Source of the DNA: Desulfospira sp963664655
GTDB taxonomy: Bacteria; Desulfobacterota; Desulfobacteria; Desulfobacterales; Desulfobacteraceae
Assembly: GCA_963664655.2 (NCBI GenBank)
Contig: CAXXHM010000001.1
Coordinates: forward strand, 62,001-126,000
Length of the DNA stretch: 64,000 bases
Reading direction: 5' to 3'
Shown here: piece after piece, positions 8,897-17,994 of the stretch
Layout of the letters: each line of letters begins with the position of its first letter
How positions within the stretch are numbered: the stretch's first letter is position 1
Position numbers and translations under genes: made by a program
The notes under the pieces: generated by a model
What the model was told of the DNA's origin: nothing
The model's input: only the letters and a program-made list of their open reading frames with translations
Databases searched by the model: none

Positions 8897-8925
8897 TTGG
8901 CATCCCTAAACGCATGCTGTATACT
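8897..8925 (+). promoter_or_regulatory. Sigma-70-like promoter for the methyltransferase-FUSC operon
   Basis: TTGGCA and TATACT are separated by exactly 17 bases, about 50 bases before the methyltransferase start. The match is good, but no other evidence of use is available. Confidence 0.6.
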
Positions 8926-8976
8926 TCTGATGTCGATTTCACCTGGTTTAAGAACCCGATTAAAGGAAGGATGATC

Positions 8977-9999
8977 ATGACCACATTAAAAACACCCGCC
9001 CCCAGCAAAGGCCTTTTTGATCTGTTATACCAAAGCCATGTGCCCAAAGTCATCAACGCTGCCATTGACATTGGCCTGTTTGATACCCTTTCAAATGAAA
9101 CAATGTCCCTTTCCCGGCTGTCCCAAATACTGAAAACATCCCCTGCCATCACCGGGGCACTGCTCAACGTCCTGGTGGCTGCCGGCCTGGCGGACCAAAA
9201 GGACGATGCGTTTGCCCTTACCCCGCCCGCCCTGGATTTTCTGGTAAGGAAATCAGAAACCAACCAGATCAATGCCGTCAAAGAATACTCGGGCAGCAGC
9301 GGCCCATTTGATACCCTGGTGGATGCCCTTCACGGCAAGGCGCCGGCCTTTGACGGCAAGATGTGGGGTGCCAAAAAGGCGGCCCTGAATATGGAGCAGC
9401 AGCAAAAAGGGGGTGCCATCCAGTCGGTCGTCTCCTTTGCCACAGGACTTCCCCAATTCAAATCCTGCACCAAATTGTGCGATTTTGCCGGCAATATCGG
9501 GTATCTGTCCTTTGCCCTGATGGCGGAAAACCGGAACTTAACGGCCCATATTTATGACCTTCCTGAGGTCTGCGCCCTTGCACGGGACCTTAAAAAAGAC
9601 CAGGAAGGTTTTGAGCGGGCCGTTTTTCATGATTTTGACATGGAAAAAGACACCGCCTTCGGCTCAGGGTACGACCTCTTTTTAAGCTCCCATTTTCTGT
9701 ACGAACTCAATGCCAATGGGGGCCTTCCGGAATTTTTCAAACGGGTGAACCGGTCCATGGTGCCGGGCGGCCTTTTTATCTCAAACCATGTTGTGCCGCC
9801 AAAGGACCCGAGTCCCCATCTGACCGCATCGTTGCTGGAACTGATGACAAAATGCATGGGATATCCCACCCATCACCTTCCCGAACAAGACCTTGTATCT
9901 GCTTTAAAGAGTGAGGGATTCTGCGAACTTACAACCCGCCGGCTGGAGACCCGATTCGCCTACCCCATGCTGCTGTTAAGTGCTGTTAAAATCAAATGA
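8977..9999 (+). CDS. SAM-dependent O-methyltransferase-like protein
   Basis: The 340-residue protein has an N-terminal winged-helix dimerisation region (residues 10-85, GLFDTLSNE followed by an HTH-like segment) and a C-terminal Rossmann domain with the SAM loop LCDFAGNIGYLS near 160-171. This is the layout of family-2 O-methyltransferases related to acetylserotonin O-methyltransferase. The substrate is unknown. Of two close ATGs, 8977 has the better distance to AAGGAAGG. The stop overlaps the start of the FUSC gene (ATGA), so methylation and efflux of an aromatic or related compound may be linked; that is inference. Confidence 0.75.
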   Translation: MTTLKTPAPSKGLFDLLYQSHVPKVINAAIDIGLFDTLSNETMSLSRLSQILKTSPAITGALLNVLVAAGLADQKDDAFALTPPALDFLVRKSETNQINAVKEYSGSSGPFDTLVDALHGKAPAFDGKMWGAKKAALNMEQQQKGGAIQSVVSFATGLPQFKSCTKLCDFAGNIGYLSFALMAENRNLTAHIYDLPEVCALARDLKKDQEGFERAVFHDFDMEKDTAFGSGYDLFLSSHFLYELNANGGLPEFFKRVNRSMVPGGLFISNHVVPPKDPSPHLTASLLELMTKCMGYPTHHLPEQDLVSALKSEGFCELTTRRLETRFAYPMLLLSAVKIK

Positions 10000-11030
10000 A
10001 ACCCTCTTCCATTCATTTGATCCATGGGTTTAAAACAGCCCTGGCAACGGTGGCCTGCTATGGGGTAACCCAGATATTCAACATGGAGTTCGGGTACTGG
10101 GCTGTGATTTCCACGGTTATTGTCATGCAGGTCTACGTGGCCGACTCCATTGACATGTGCCTGTACCGCCTGTCCGGCACGCTTATCGGTGCGGCCCTGG
10201 GTGCCGGGCTCATGCTGCTGGTCCCCCATACCCCGGTATGGATGGGGGTGGCATTGTTTATCACCACCGGGTCATGCGCCTTTTTAACCTTGTACAAAAC
10301 CCGGTACAGAATGGCCGCCATCACAGCGGTGATCATCATTCTGACCGGGGCGGCCAATGAGCATATGATCGGCTTTACCCTGTTCAGGGTCTTGGAAATC
10401 AGTATCGGCATTATCTGCGCATTTTTAGTCTCTGTTCTCGTCTTTCCCCGGCGCAGAATTGATGCATTAAGATCCAGACTGCTGTCCCAGGCCGAAAGAT
10501 GCAGCATGCTCGGACAGGACCTGGTCAAGGCCTTTGTGGACAGACAGCAGCATGTGGATGAAGCCCTTGTCAAGGCCCTGGTGGCCGAATCCCGGGAAAA
10601 TCAGGCCTTTCTGGTAAACATCCACCGTCATGAAGTCCGTCTGTACCACCTGGACGGCGGTTTTCAGACCGGGGTGTTTCTCATGACACGGACCGTGGAA
10701 AACTTAAGGAACATGGCCAGAATCCTCAACAGCCTTGAGGCAGAAGGGCATCACATCATCATGGCTCAGGAAATGGCACAAATTGCCAAAATGGCCGGCC
10801 AGGTCCTGGTGGCCTTGAATGTGGAACCGGGACCGGCCGATACCCAAAACCTTGCCGACGCCATTGATCAAATGGACCACCGGCTTTCCGATATCAGAAA
10901 AGAGGGGCTGACGGCCCGGTTTGACCTCAAGCGGCTGCTTCAGGTCATGTCTTTTTACAACAGCCTGAAATACTATGCCCAGGATATCCTTGAAGCGGCC
11001 CGGAAAATGGGCGAGAAAAAAACAAACTGA
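9996..11030 (+). CDS. FUSC-family inner-membrane protein
   Basis: The 344-residue protein has about six hydrophobic helices in its first 150 residues (for example MLLVPHTPVWMGVALFI) and a mainly helical cytoplasmic C-terminal half. This matches the fusaric-acid resistance/aromatic acid exporter group, usually efflux components for aromatic carboxylates. It is shorter than the two-repeat AaeB type, as is common for single-repeat FUSC proteins. Its start overlaps the methyltransferase stop by four bases. A substrate cannot be read from the sequence. Confidence 0.75.
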   Translation: MKPSSIHLIHGFKTALATVACYGVTQIFNMEFGYWAVISTVIVMQVYVADSIDMCLYRLSGTLIGAALGAGLMLLVPHTPVWMGVALFITTGSCAFLTLYKTRYRMAAITAVIIILTGAANEHMIGFTLFRVLEISIGIICAFLVSVLVFPRRRIDALRSRLLSQAERCSMLGQDLVKAFVDRQQHVDEALVKALVAESRENQAFLVNIHRHEVRLYHLDGGFQTGVFLMTRTVENLRNMARILNSLEAEGHHIIMAQEMAQIAKMAGQVLVALNVEPGPADTQNLADAIDQMDHRLSDIRKEGLTARFDLKRLLQVMSFYNSLKYYAQDILEAARKMGEKKTN

Positions 11031-11372
11031 CGGTTCCGGCCGATGACAGGACGTCGAATCGGCACCGGACGCCCTGCTTCTATATCCGACAGTCCACATC
11101 CCTGTTGCCCCGGCTAATAATTGCAGCAAGCCTCTGGGCATCGTCTATGGTTGCAGGTATAATGTTCATGGTATTCCCGGACTCCGGCATGTTATGGGTA
11201 CAAGGTCGCCCCAAACGGACCGCCCCAAACCCTGCCCGAGGTTGAAAGTTTACCAATAAGGCTTAAGTTATCCTGTCAGGGCAGATATGGTTATTGTTGA
11301 TGAAAAGCCATAAAAAATCAACCGGTCTGCCCTGATTCATTCAAATCAGAATGTCCCGGGCCAAAAGGAGTG
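11031..11372. other. Intergenic region, no gene seen
   Basis: This 340-bp gap between the FUSC gene and the sigma-54 activator holds a weak GC-rich dyad just after the FUSC stop (TTCCGGCCGAT against ATCGGCACCGGA), which could end transcription, and AAAAGGAG at its right edge. I see no coding frame with a ribosome-binding site and no clear promoter. Confidence 0.5.
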
Positions 11373-13553
11373 ATGAATACAAAACCGTTGAAAGAGCCAA
11401 TATCCCTATCTTCAGAAAACCAGGAAAGCCCGTCGTTTAAGGCCATTGTAAGTGCCATACCGGATATGATCATCCGGATCGGCAAAGACCGTGTTTTTAA
11501 AAGTTTTGAAGGAAATATCAAGGAATTGTACGAGCCGGCCGACACCTATCTTGGCAAGGCCATTGACCAGGTCATGCCCAAAATGGCGGCAGAGCGGTTC
11601 ACTGATGCCCTTGAAAAAACCCTCAGCACCGGCCGGGTCCATCATCTTGAATATACCCTTCCCATCAACAACCAGATCCACCATTATGAATCCCGCATGG
11701 CAAAGTGCAGTGATGAAGAGGTCATTGCCCTTGTCCGGAACGTGACCCGGGAACGGGAGAACGAGCTTGAACTGAACCAACAATGTTCCCGGCTGACCCG
11801 GCGGATAAAAGACCACAGCAGCAGCCTGTCGGCCGCCGAAAAAAAATACCAGGATATTTTTCACTATTCCGGGGCACCTGCCGTTATTATCGAGCAGGAC
11901 CGGACCATTTCCATGGCCAACCAGAAATTTGAAGAGTTTATCGGGTATCCCCGAAGGCAAATCGAAAACCGGATCAAGTGGACGGATTTTGTGCATCCCT
12001 CTGACCAGGACATGGTGTACCGGTACCATTTTGACCGGAGGGCCGGCAAAAAGAACGTTCCCAGTGAATACGAATGCCGGTTCATGGACCGGGACCGGAA
12101 TGTCAGATCCGTTATCGTCAAGGTCGGGCTTTTGGCGGAACCGGGCCGGACCGTCACATCCATCATTGACATCACGTCCTTAAAGCAGAAAGAAAAACAG
12201 ATCCGGGACCGGGAGAGCATGTACAGCGCTATTCTGGAGGGATATGAAGGATTTATCTATTCCATTGACAAGGATTACCGGATCCGGTTTCTCAACGAAA
12301 ACCTGATCCGGGACACCGGAAAAGATGTGACCGGCCAGCTCTGTTATGAAGCCCTTCACCGCCGGCAGTCCAAATGTCAGTGGTGTGTGGCGGACCAGGT
12401 ATTTGCGGGCCGAAGAATCCGGTTTCAGATGAAAAACCCCAGAAACAAAAAATGGTATTACAGCGTGAACGTGCCCGTGACCCTGTCGGACAATTCCACC
12501 TTCTGCCAGTCCATGATTATGGACATTGATGAGCACAAGCAAATGGAAGAAACCCTGCGGGCAAGCGAGGCCCATTTCCGGGAAGAAAACAGCCGGCTTC
12601 GGACCCGCATGGAGGACCGTCACGGATTTGGTGATATTGTGGGCCAAAGCCCGCTGATGCAGGAAGTATACGAACTGCTGCTTTTGGCCGCGTCCTCGGA
12701 TAACAACGTGATCCTTTACGGGGAGTCCGGCACCGGAAAAGAGCTGGCCGCCCGGACCATCCATGACATGAGCGGCCGTCGGGAACACCGGTTTGTCCCC
12801 ATCAACTGCGGGGCCATTCCTGAAAACCTTCTGGAAAGTGAATTTTTTGGATATAAAAAAGGGGCGTTCACCGGTGCCGTCAGCGACAAACCAGGACTTT
12901 TAGATGAGGCTGACAAGGGCAGCCTGTTTTTAGATGAAATCGGTGAAATCGAAACCGGATTCCAGGTCAAACTGCTCAGGGCCATAGAAGGCGGGGGATA
13001 CACCCCTGTGGGTGGCAACAACCTGCACCGGCCTGATTTCAGGATTATTGCCGCCACCAACCAGAACCTGACGGAACGGGTGAAAAAAGGGCAGATGCGC
13101 TCGGACTTTTTTTACCGGGTTCATGTGATTCCCATCTACCTGCCCCCCTTAAGAAAGCGCAAGGAAGACATCCCCTTGCTCATCGAACATTTTTTCAAGG
13201 CTTATGACCGGAAAATCCGGCCCCGGGTCACCGCCAAAATTATGGATACCCTGTTGAACTATGCATGGCCCGGCAATGTCAGGGAACTCCAGAACGTCCT
13301 TTACCGGTTTGTCACCCTCAAACGGCTGGATTTAAGCGGCACGTCCCCGTCCATGGAAGCCGAACCCCAAGCATCCTCAACCCTTGACCTTGAAACGGGC
13401 ACCCCCTTGACAGATGCGGTGGCCGGTTTTGAAAAACAGCTGATCTCCTCGGCACTGGCCCGGCACAGGTGGAACCGGACCCAGACCGCCAAACACCTCG
13501 GCATCGGCCTTCGAACCCTCCAGCGGAAACTGAAGCAGTACGGGATCCAATAA
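11373..13553 (+). CDS. Sigma-54-dependent transcriptional activator with PAS sensor domains
   Basis: The 726-residue protein has PAS-like domains at about 20-130, 160-285 and 285-395, the last with a CQWC pair that could bind metal or sense redox. A AAA+ domain follows with Walker A GESGTGKE near 449 and the sigma-54 contact loop GAFTGA near 496, then a Fis-type HTH at the end (KHLGIGLRTLQRKLK, about 706-720). There is no receiver domain, so the PAS region probably senses a ligand or redox state directly. AAAGGAG lies unusually close to the ATG at 11373; GTG at 11370 is an alternative. The sigma-54 promoter at 13783 is the obvious candidate target. Confidence 0.92.
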   Translation: MNTKPLKEPISLSSENQESPSFKAIVSAIPDMIIRIGKDRVFKSFEGNIKELYEPADTYLGKAIDQVMPKMAAERFTDALEKTLSTGRVHHLEYTLPINNQIHHYESRMAKCSDEEVIALVRNVTRERENELELNQQCSRLTRRIKDHSSSLSAAEKKYQDIFHYSGAPAVIIEQDRTISMANQKFEEFIGYPRRQIENRIKWTDFVHPSDQDMVYRYHFDRRAGKKNVPSEYECRFMDRDRNVRSVIVKVGLLAEPGRTVTSIIDITSLKQKEKQIRDRESMYSAILEGYEGFIYSIDKDYRIRFLNENLIRDTGKDVTGQLCYEALHRRQSKCQWCVADQVFAGRRIRFQMKNPRNKKWYYSVNVPVTLSDNSTFCQSMIMDIDEHKQMEETLRASEAHFREENSRLRTRMEDRHGFGDIVGQSPLMQEVYELLLLAASSDNNVILYGESGTGKELAARTIHDMSGRREHRFVPINCGAIPENLLESEFFGYKKGAFTGAVSDKPGLLDEADKGSLFLDEIGEIETGFQVKLLRAIEGGGYTPVGGNNLHRPDFRIIAATNQNLTERVKKGQMRSDFFYRVHVIPIYLPPLRKRKEDIPLLIEHFFKAYDRKIRPRVTAKIMDTLLNYAWPGNVRELQNVLYRFVTLKRLDLSGTSPSMEAEPQASSTLDLETGTPLTDAVAGFEKQLISSALARHRWNRTQTAKHLGIGLRTLQRKLKQYGIQ

Positions 13554-13654
13554 AACCCCATATATGCCAACATTGCCATAAACCACGCCAAAAATGACGC
13601 ACAACCAACAAACACTTTAAAATCAAATGGTTATTTCACAATCAACTTCTCCGG

Positions 13655-13672
13655 TATGCCGGTATCGGCATA
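13655..13672. promoter_or_regulatory. Palindrome, candidate upstream activator site
   Basis: TATGCCG-GTAT-CGGCATA is a perfect 7-bp dyad centred about 120 bases upstream of the -24 element at 13784. Fis-type activators usually bind such dyads 80-200 bases upstream of their promoter. The assignment is inferred from spacing. The rest of the 13554-13868 gap holds only the promoter described next. Confidence 0.5.
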
Positions 13673-13782
13673 GGAGATGATCCCGACAGCCCGCCTCCCA
13701 GCTTTCCGATTTCAGCCCGCATAAAAAATTTTACTATTAATTTAAGCAAATTACATAGAAAATACCCGTCCTGCTCTCTTTC

Positions 13783-13798
13783 TGGCACAGAGATTGAA
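13783..13798 (+). promoter_or_regulatory. Sigma-54 (-24/-12) promoter
   Basis: TGGCAC-AGAGA-TTGAA matches the -24 box fully and the -12 box except its last GC (GA here), with the required spacing of 12 between the GG and the second-box dinucleotide. A start site would fall near 13809, about 60 bases before the first mini-gene. Confidence 0.75.
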
Positions 13799-13868
13799 TT
13801 GTCTTCTACAAAAAACAATGGAAACCAGACATTGCCCAATGACAGATAATTAACAAAAGGAAAACACC

Positions 13869-14015
13869 ATGAAACACCCATATGAATCATCATTTGACTC
13901 GAACCCGATGGAACTGTCAACCCTGATCAAAGAAAGCAGAAGACGGAGCAACCAAAGCATGATTCGCTCCCTGAAAACACTAATCACCATGCTCGGGCAC
14001 ACCTTAAGGCGGTAA
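13869..14015 (+). CDS. Mini-protein 1 (48 aa), sigma-54-controlled
   Basis: No family is recognised. The product begins MKHPYESSFDSNPMELS and ends in a basic, amphipathic stretch (IRSLKTLITMLGHTLRR). AAAAGG lies eight bases before the ATG. It resembles the next small gene: both share MK..Y...(F/Y)DSNP near the N-terminus and SLKTL further on, so they arose by duplication. It is the first gene after a strong sigma-54 promoter. A peptide signal, a modified peptide or a small regulator would fit; none can be proved from sequence. Confidence 0.6.
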   Translation: MKHPYESSFDSNPMELSTLIKESRRRSNQSMIRSLKTLITMLGHTLRR

Positions 14016-14078
14016 ACCAAACGACAGATCCGATCCGGTCTCTCACAAAATGAAAATCAGAAGCCAGAGGAAGACCCC

Positions 14079-14243
14079 ATGAAAATTGCATACCAAACCG
14101 CATATGACTCAAACCCTGCAAGATTACAAATCGTAATAAGAAGAAGCAAAAACACAGGCAACCCAAGGCCGACTCACTCCTTAAAAACGTTGCCAGCCCT
14201 CATGCAGGGAATGATCCTGGTGGCAAAACAGACTTTGCCCTGA
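14079..14243 (+). CDS. Mini-protein 2 (54 aa), paralogue of mini-protein 1
   Basis: No family is recognised. The product begins MKIAYQTAYDSNPARLQ and shares the DSNP and SLKTL landmarks with the mini-protein 63 bases upstream, but its C-terminus differs (LMQGMILVAKQTLP). GAGGAAG precedes the ATG by six bases. It is probably cotranscribed with its neighbour and followed by a strong terminator. Duplication followed by divergence of the middle, with both ribosome-binding sites kept, argues that both are translated. Confidence 0.55.
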   Translation: MKIAYQTAYDSNPARLQIVIRRSKNTGNPRPTHSLKTLPALMQGMILVAKQTLP

Positions 14244-14267
14244 TCCGGGACCAGTTTTGAGTCTATC

Positions 14268-14304
14268 AAACAGGGCCGGCGCACTATCCGCACCGGCCCT
14301 GTTT
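14268..14304 (+). terminator. Rho-independent terminator after the mini-genes
   Basis: AAACAGGGCCGG pairs perfectly with CCGGCCCTGTTT (12 bp, 13-base loop) and is followed by GTTTCCGTCTTTATTTTCTT. It closes the sigma-54 transcript. Confidence 0.9.
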
Positions 14305-14598
14305 GTTTCCGTCTTTATTTTCTTGAACCGGCTTTGGCTATGTCCGGATCCCGCCTATCCGTTTTCCGTGATTTTCTTTAAAAAGCATGTTGACTTGAAC
14401 CTATCCTGGAGAATAGGATAGATAAAGGGTCGGGCATATGTAAAGGAGGTGAAGCTCCGCCATGCCACTTTGCCTGGGCCGTGCCTGCCACCGGAGCCGG
14501 TTTTTACCCCTTCCTGCCATACAGAGTAAATTTTATAGATCATATTTTGGGATTTATGAGCCACAAACAGCTTTGAAGCTGCCTGTTTTTATCCTTCT
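14305..14598. other. Intergenic region with short dyads
   Basis: A perfect 7-bp dyad CTATCCT-GGAGAAT-AGGATAG lies near 14401-14421, and AAAGGAGGTGAAGCTCC near 14441 looks like a ribosome-binding site. The frame behind it is short, lacks protein-like composition and runs antisense into the next gene, so I do not call it. Confidence 0.4.
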
Positions 14599-15189
14599 TC
14601 ATTCAACGCCTTCCCAGTTTTGATACCTGTTCCGGGACCAGCGGAGGTATTTCATCAGTTCCCAATTCACCGAGTCGGAATCAAACTGCTCACTGTCAAA
14701 GTTACCGCCGGACCAATCCATGTAGCTTTCATGATCTTCATGGGTCGGGTCCTGCAGGGCTTTGCAGAATTCAAAGTAGCCGGGAACGCCGCCCACATCT
14801 TCAGGCGGACAGGCTCGTTCGCCGTCCATACATATCAGTTCTGGTTCTGATGTTGAAACAGGATACCGGTTCTCTTCAAGAACCAGTCGGTGTTCCCAGC
14901 CATCGCCAAAATCATAATGATAAAAAAACTCACGCCCTTTTTGTTTGATCAGATCTCCGAGCCGGTATTTCCCGCATTCAAGCCCGTCTTCTTTGGATTC
15001 CGGATATTCGGTGTAACGCTTTTTGCTTATCACAAATTCATGCAAATGGCTGTCGGTCCAGCCCATGACAATCTGGATAACATCGTGGAGCCGATCCAGT
15101 GTAATATTTGCGGGCACCACAAAACGACGCCAGATTGCCGGCTCGATGTCAATCAACTCAATTTCCAACAGGTAAAATCGTTCTTTCAT
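14599..15189 (-). CDS. Plasmid pRiA4b ORF-3-like protein
   Basis: The 196-residue protein shows the family pattern: IEPAIWRRFVVP (residues 15-26), then LDRLHDVIQIVMGW and SHLHEF, then YHYDFGDGWEH near 96-106. Members are widespread on plasmids and islands, often near transposons, and have no settled function. Its start overlaps the stop of the preceding DUF6880-like gene (ATGA), so it belongs to that operon. No membrane segment or signal is seen. Confidence 0.85.
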   Translation of the reverse strand: MKERFYLLEIELIDIEPAIWRRFVVPANITLDRLHDVIQIVMGWTDSHLHEFVISKKRYTEYPESKEDGLECGKYRLGDLIKQKGREFFYHYDFGDGWEHRLVLEENRYPVSTSEPELICMDGERACPPEDVGGVPGYFEFCKALQDPTHEDHESYMDWSGGNFDSEQFDSDSVNWELMKYLRWSRNRYQNWEGVE

Positions 15190-16609
15190 TTCTTCACCTC
15201 ATACTTTGACCAGAAGCTTCGTTTGAGACCATGTGCCTCAATGATCTGTTCCATAAATGCTTCGTGATTAAAAAACTCTCTCCAGCTGTAAACATTTGCC
15301 GCAAGTTTGTCCAGCTTTTTCAGATACCGAACACCGTGGGGATACGCTTTGGTGTAGCCTCGCTCCAGAATTGAGATAAGCAGGCTGCGGAAAATCAGGG
15401 TGGTGACAAGGTGACGCTTTTCTGCCGCCATCGCTTCTGCCAAAGAAAGCAGACTGCCGTAATGGTTCCCATCAAGCTGCCCGGCACGTTTTAGGAGATA
15501 CTCTTCGGCTTCATTTATCTTTCCCACTGCAATCAGAAACTCCGCATCTGACTCCCGGAGTCTGTCGGTTTTCAGAATCTGTGATATCTCATGGGCGACA
15601 ACTTCGTCATGTTTGTCATGACCGATGACATCCAAAAGGATCTGCAGGGTGTCAGTGGAATGATATGATCTGAATTTCTGGTACAAGAGTTCTGTCAGCT
15701 TTTCCGAATCGCCCTGTTTATGATAGATCTCCTCCAGAAGCTTATCCCGCTCGTATGCTTGAAAGGTTTCGCCTTCTGGAATCTTTTTAAGCCAGGAATA
15801 GGCGGTTTCAACATCACCGCTTTCCAGATAGACCCGGGCAATATCAATCAGCGCCGCAGTGGGCAGCTTTCCCCATGAGGCAATGCGGGTCTTTTCAAAC
15901 AGCTTGGCATCTTTAATCTGCCGGGCCAGCGATTCAATGGATCGAAAATAATGCCCCTTGACGTACTTTTCTTTCTCTTTTTCGGCCCACCCTTGCAGTG
16001 TTTCAATCATTGAGCGAACAACTGGTTCGGGCAGGCATTCTCCGGCACAATCAATCAAGGTATCCCGGATACCGTAGTTATCCTTTTGATTTACCTTGAG
16101 AATGATGTTCTGCAATTTTTATCCTTGTCAGAACAACGGGAGGCATAGTCCAAAAACAATTCTTTGGCATCATAGCGGAACACATCTCCAATATTCCCGC
16201 TGGAGTCATCGCACATTTCAAACACGGTACTGTCGGCCTCGTAAAATGCCGCAACCAGTTCAACCCCGGTAAGCGGATCATCCACACCGGATTTTAAATC
16301 CTGCAATAGCATTTCAATCTCCCGGGCAAAGCTGGCGGATTCACGCCACCCAATGAATCGTTTTCGACGTTTCAGTCCGGAAAGCTTCTTTTTAAACCGC
16401 TGAACATTCTTCCTTGGAGTGGTAATCAGTTGTTCAATCAGATCATCCGCCTCATCGGAATGAACGGCAAGATTCAGCAAAGCATCTGGCAGAAAATCCG
16501 CACCAAGAGCGGTCAGTTTTTGTTTTAGGAATGATGGTACAGCATTGGAGCGGTCATATTTGGAATCCACCGGCAGTGATAGAGTCGATGAAAAAAGAGT
16601 TGGACACAA
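15186..16609 (-). pseudogene. DUF6880-like protein, broken by a frameshift
   Basis: Two consecutive minus-strand frames (16609-16091 and 16115-15186) together form one helical-repeat protein of about 470 residues: an N-terminal part with LLNLAVHSDEADDLIEQL and a C-terminal part of TPR-like helices ending WSKYEVKK. The break lies at a run of five T on the plus strand (16116-16120): one extra base there would fuse the frames as SDKDKK-LQNIIL. The N-terminal start is also unclear (only TTG at 16609), so the beginning may be lost. A second, truncated copy of its C-terminus lies at 17995-18432. The family name is from memory of the fold pattern and is less certain than the break itself. Confidence 0.7.
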
Positions 16610-16930
16610 TTACAGGCACAATGGCTGTAATTGATTTTATTAATATTTTTAATGGTGGAGGACACGGAGCCTTACCCCAATTCGTTCTCCAAATCAAAAT
16701 ACATCTGCAAACCATGTTTATTCAATACCTTACCACACATCAAATCCTTTCATTCTGCCGGACTCCGAGAGAAATTTATTCCTCTACATTTTCCCGAAAC
16801 AGAGAACGGACGTGGGTTCGATTCCCATATGGAGGCCTCCCGTGATCACTACGAAAGTCCGAGTCCGAAAACTGCCATGTCGCGATCCGTGTCGCAATTT
16901 GTCGCGATACTTTTCTTCGAAACTGACAGA
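16610..16930. other. Intergenic region with tmRNA/tRNA-like scars
   Basis: No gene is seen. TTAATGGTGGAGG at 16649-16661 repeats exactly the 13 bases that straddle the ssrA 3' end at 19153-19165. At 16807-16827 CGGACGTGGGTTCGATTCCC matches the T-arm consensus of tmRNA genes on the plus strand, without an acceptor stem. These look like remains of old integration events, which is inference. Confidence 0.4.
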
Positions 16931-17992
16931 TTATTCATTCTTCTTGTTTTCTATCTTTTTTAACAGCCGATCGAAGTCGCTCTCAAAAAGCCGATCCTGA
17001 ATGATGCGGTATTTTTCAAACTCGCTTTCGGCGCGAGCTTTGGCAATTTCCGCGGCCACTCTTCCTGCATCCTGAAGGATCTCACGGTCAGTAGCTTCGA
17101 TGAATTTGTTCAGCCGTGTTTCCCAATCGTGCATAGTCATCGGCATCTTGCGCAAGGCCATGTCCTCGGCCACATCCAGGTAAGCGTTCACCAGCCGGGT
17201 CAGTTGCGCCATTTCATTTTCGGTCAGGTAATTTTTAGCAACGCTGACATCAAACTTCTGGATTTTACCCTTCGGGGCGTCTTTCCAAGTGGTTAGGCCC
17301 ATGTGTTGTTTCTGATGATCTGCCCGGTCAACAATCACTTCCGCAGCCGTCTGACCGTGAATGGCCCAATGCAGTTTGTTCTGCACCGTGGCAAAGAATC
17401 GCGTGGTGGCCTGAGCAGTCACATCATAATCAATGGAAGTCGCGTAGATATCAGTGATCTTCTGGTAGAACTTGCGTTCAGAGAGCCGGATCTCCCGGAT
17501 ACGCTCCAGCTGCTCTTCAAAGTATTGTTCCGTCAGGATGGAACCACCGCTTTTGATGCGCTCGTCATCCATCACATAGGCTTTGATAGTATATTCCTTG
17601 ATGATGGTCGTTGCCCATTTGCGGAACTGCACGGCCCGTTCCGAGTTGACCTTGTAACCGACGGCGATGATGGCAGAGAGATTATAGTGCTTGGTGTTGT
17701 AGTTTTTGCTGTCAGCGGCAGTTATTCGAAAATTTCGAATAACTGAATTTTCTTCCAACTCACTATCGGAAAACACCTTTTTCAGATGGTAATTGATGGT
17801 ATGAGTTTCAACGTCGTAGAGAACCCCCATCATTTTCTGGGTCAGCCAGATGTTTTCATCCGCATAAACGGCCTCAACCCCGCCTTGGCCACTTGCCGCA
17901 ACAAAAGTCAGATATTCGGCCGCCGAAGAGCGGACAATCGATGCCTCTTTTTTTCCGGACTTCTGAAGCTGTTTGTCTTTATCTTTTTTCAT
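16931..17992 (-). CDS. RhuM-family protein
   Basis: The 353-residue protein matches RhuM, first seen on a Salmonella pathogenicity island and common in defence and mobile islands: an N-terminal module with ENIWLTQKMMGVLYDVETHTINYHLKK (given in parts: WLTQKMM near 50-56, HTINYHLKK near 65-73), the central GYKVNSERAVQFRKWAT, then a long helical C-terminus. The N-terminus resembles Bro/KilA-N-like DNA-binding modules. The role is unknown. It lies between two DUF6880-like copies and directly after a RadC-like fragment, with only two bases between the genes, so it belongs to the decayed minus-strand operon. Confidence 0.85.
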   Translation of the reverse strand: MKKDKDKQLQKSGKKEASIVRSSAAEYLTFVAASGQGGVEAVYADENIWLTQKMMGVLYDVETHTINYHLKKVFSDSELEENSVIRNFRITAADSKNYNTKHYNLSAIIAVGYKVNSERAVQFRKWATTIIKEYTIKAYVMDDERIKSGGSILTEQYFEEQLERIREIRLSERKFYQKITDIYATSIDYDVTAQATTRFFATVQNKLHWAIHGQTAAEVIVDRADHQKQHMGLTTWKDAPKGKIQKFDVSVAKNYLTENEMAQLTRLVNAYLDVAEDMALRKMPMTMHDWETRLNKFIEATDREILQDAGRVAAEIAKARAESEFEKYRIIQDRLFESDFDRLLKKIENKKNE

Positions 17993-17994
17993 GC

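Noticed and set aside
14461..14610. Short plus-strand frame after AAAGGAGGTGAAGC
   Set aside because: Composition is not protein-like and the frame runs antisense into the pRiA4b-like gene; the distance to the ribosome-binding site is too long.
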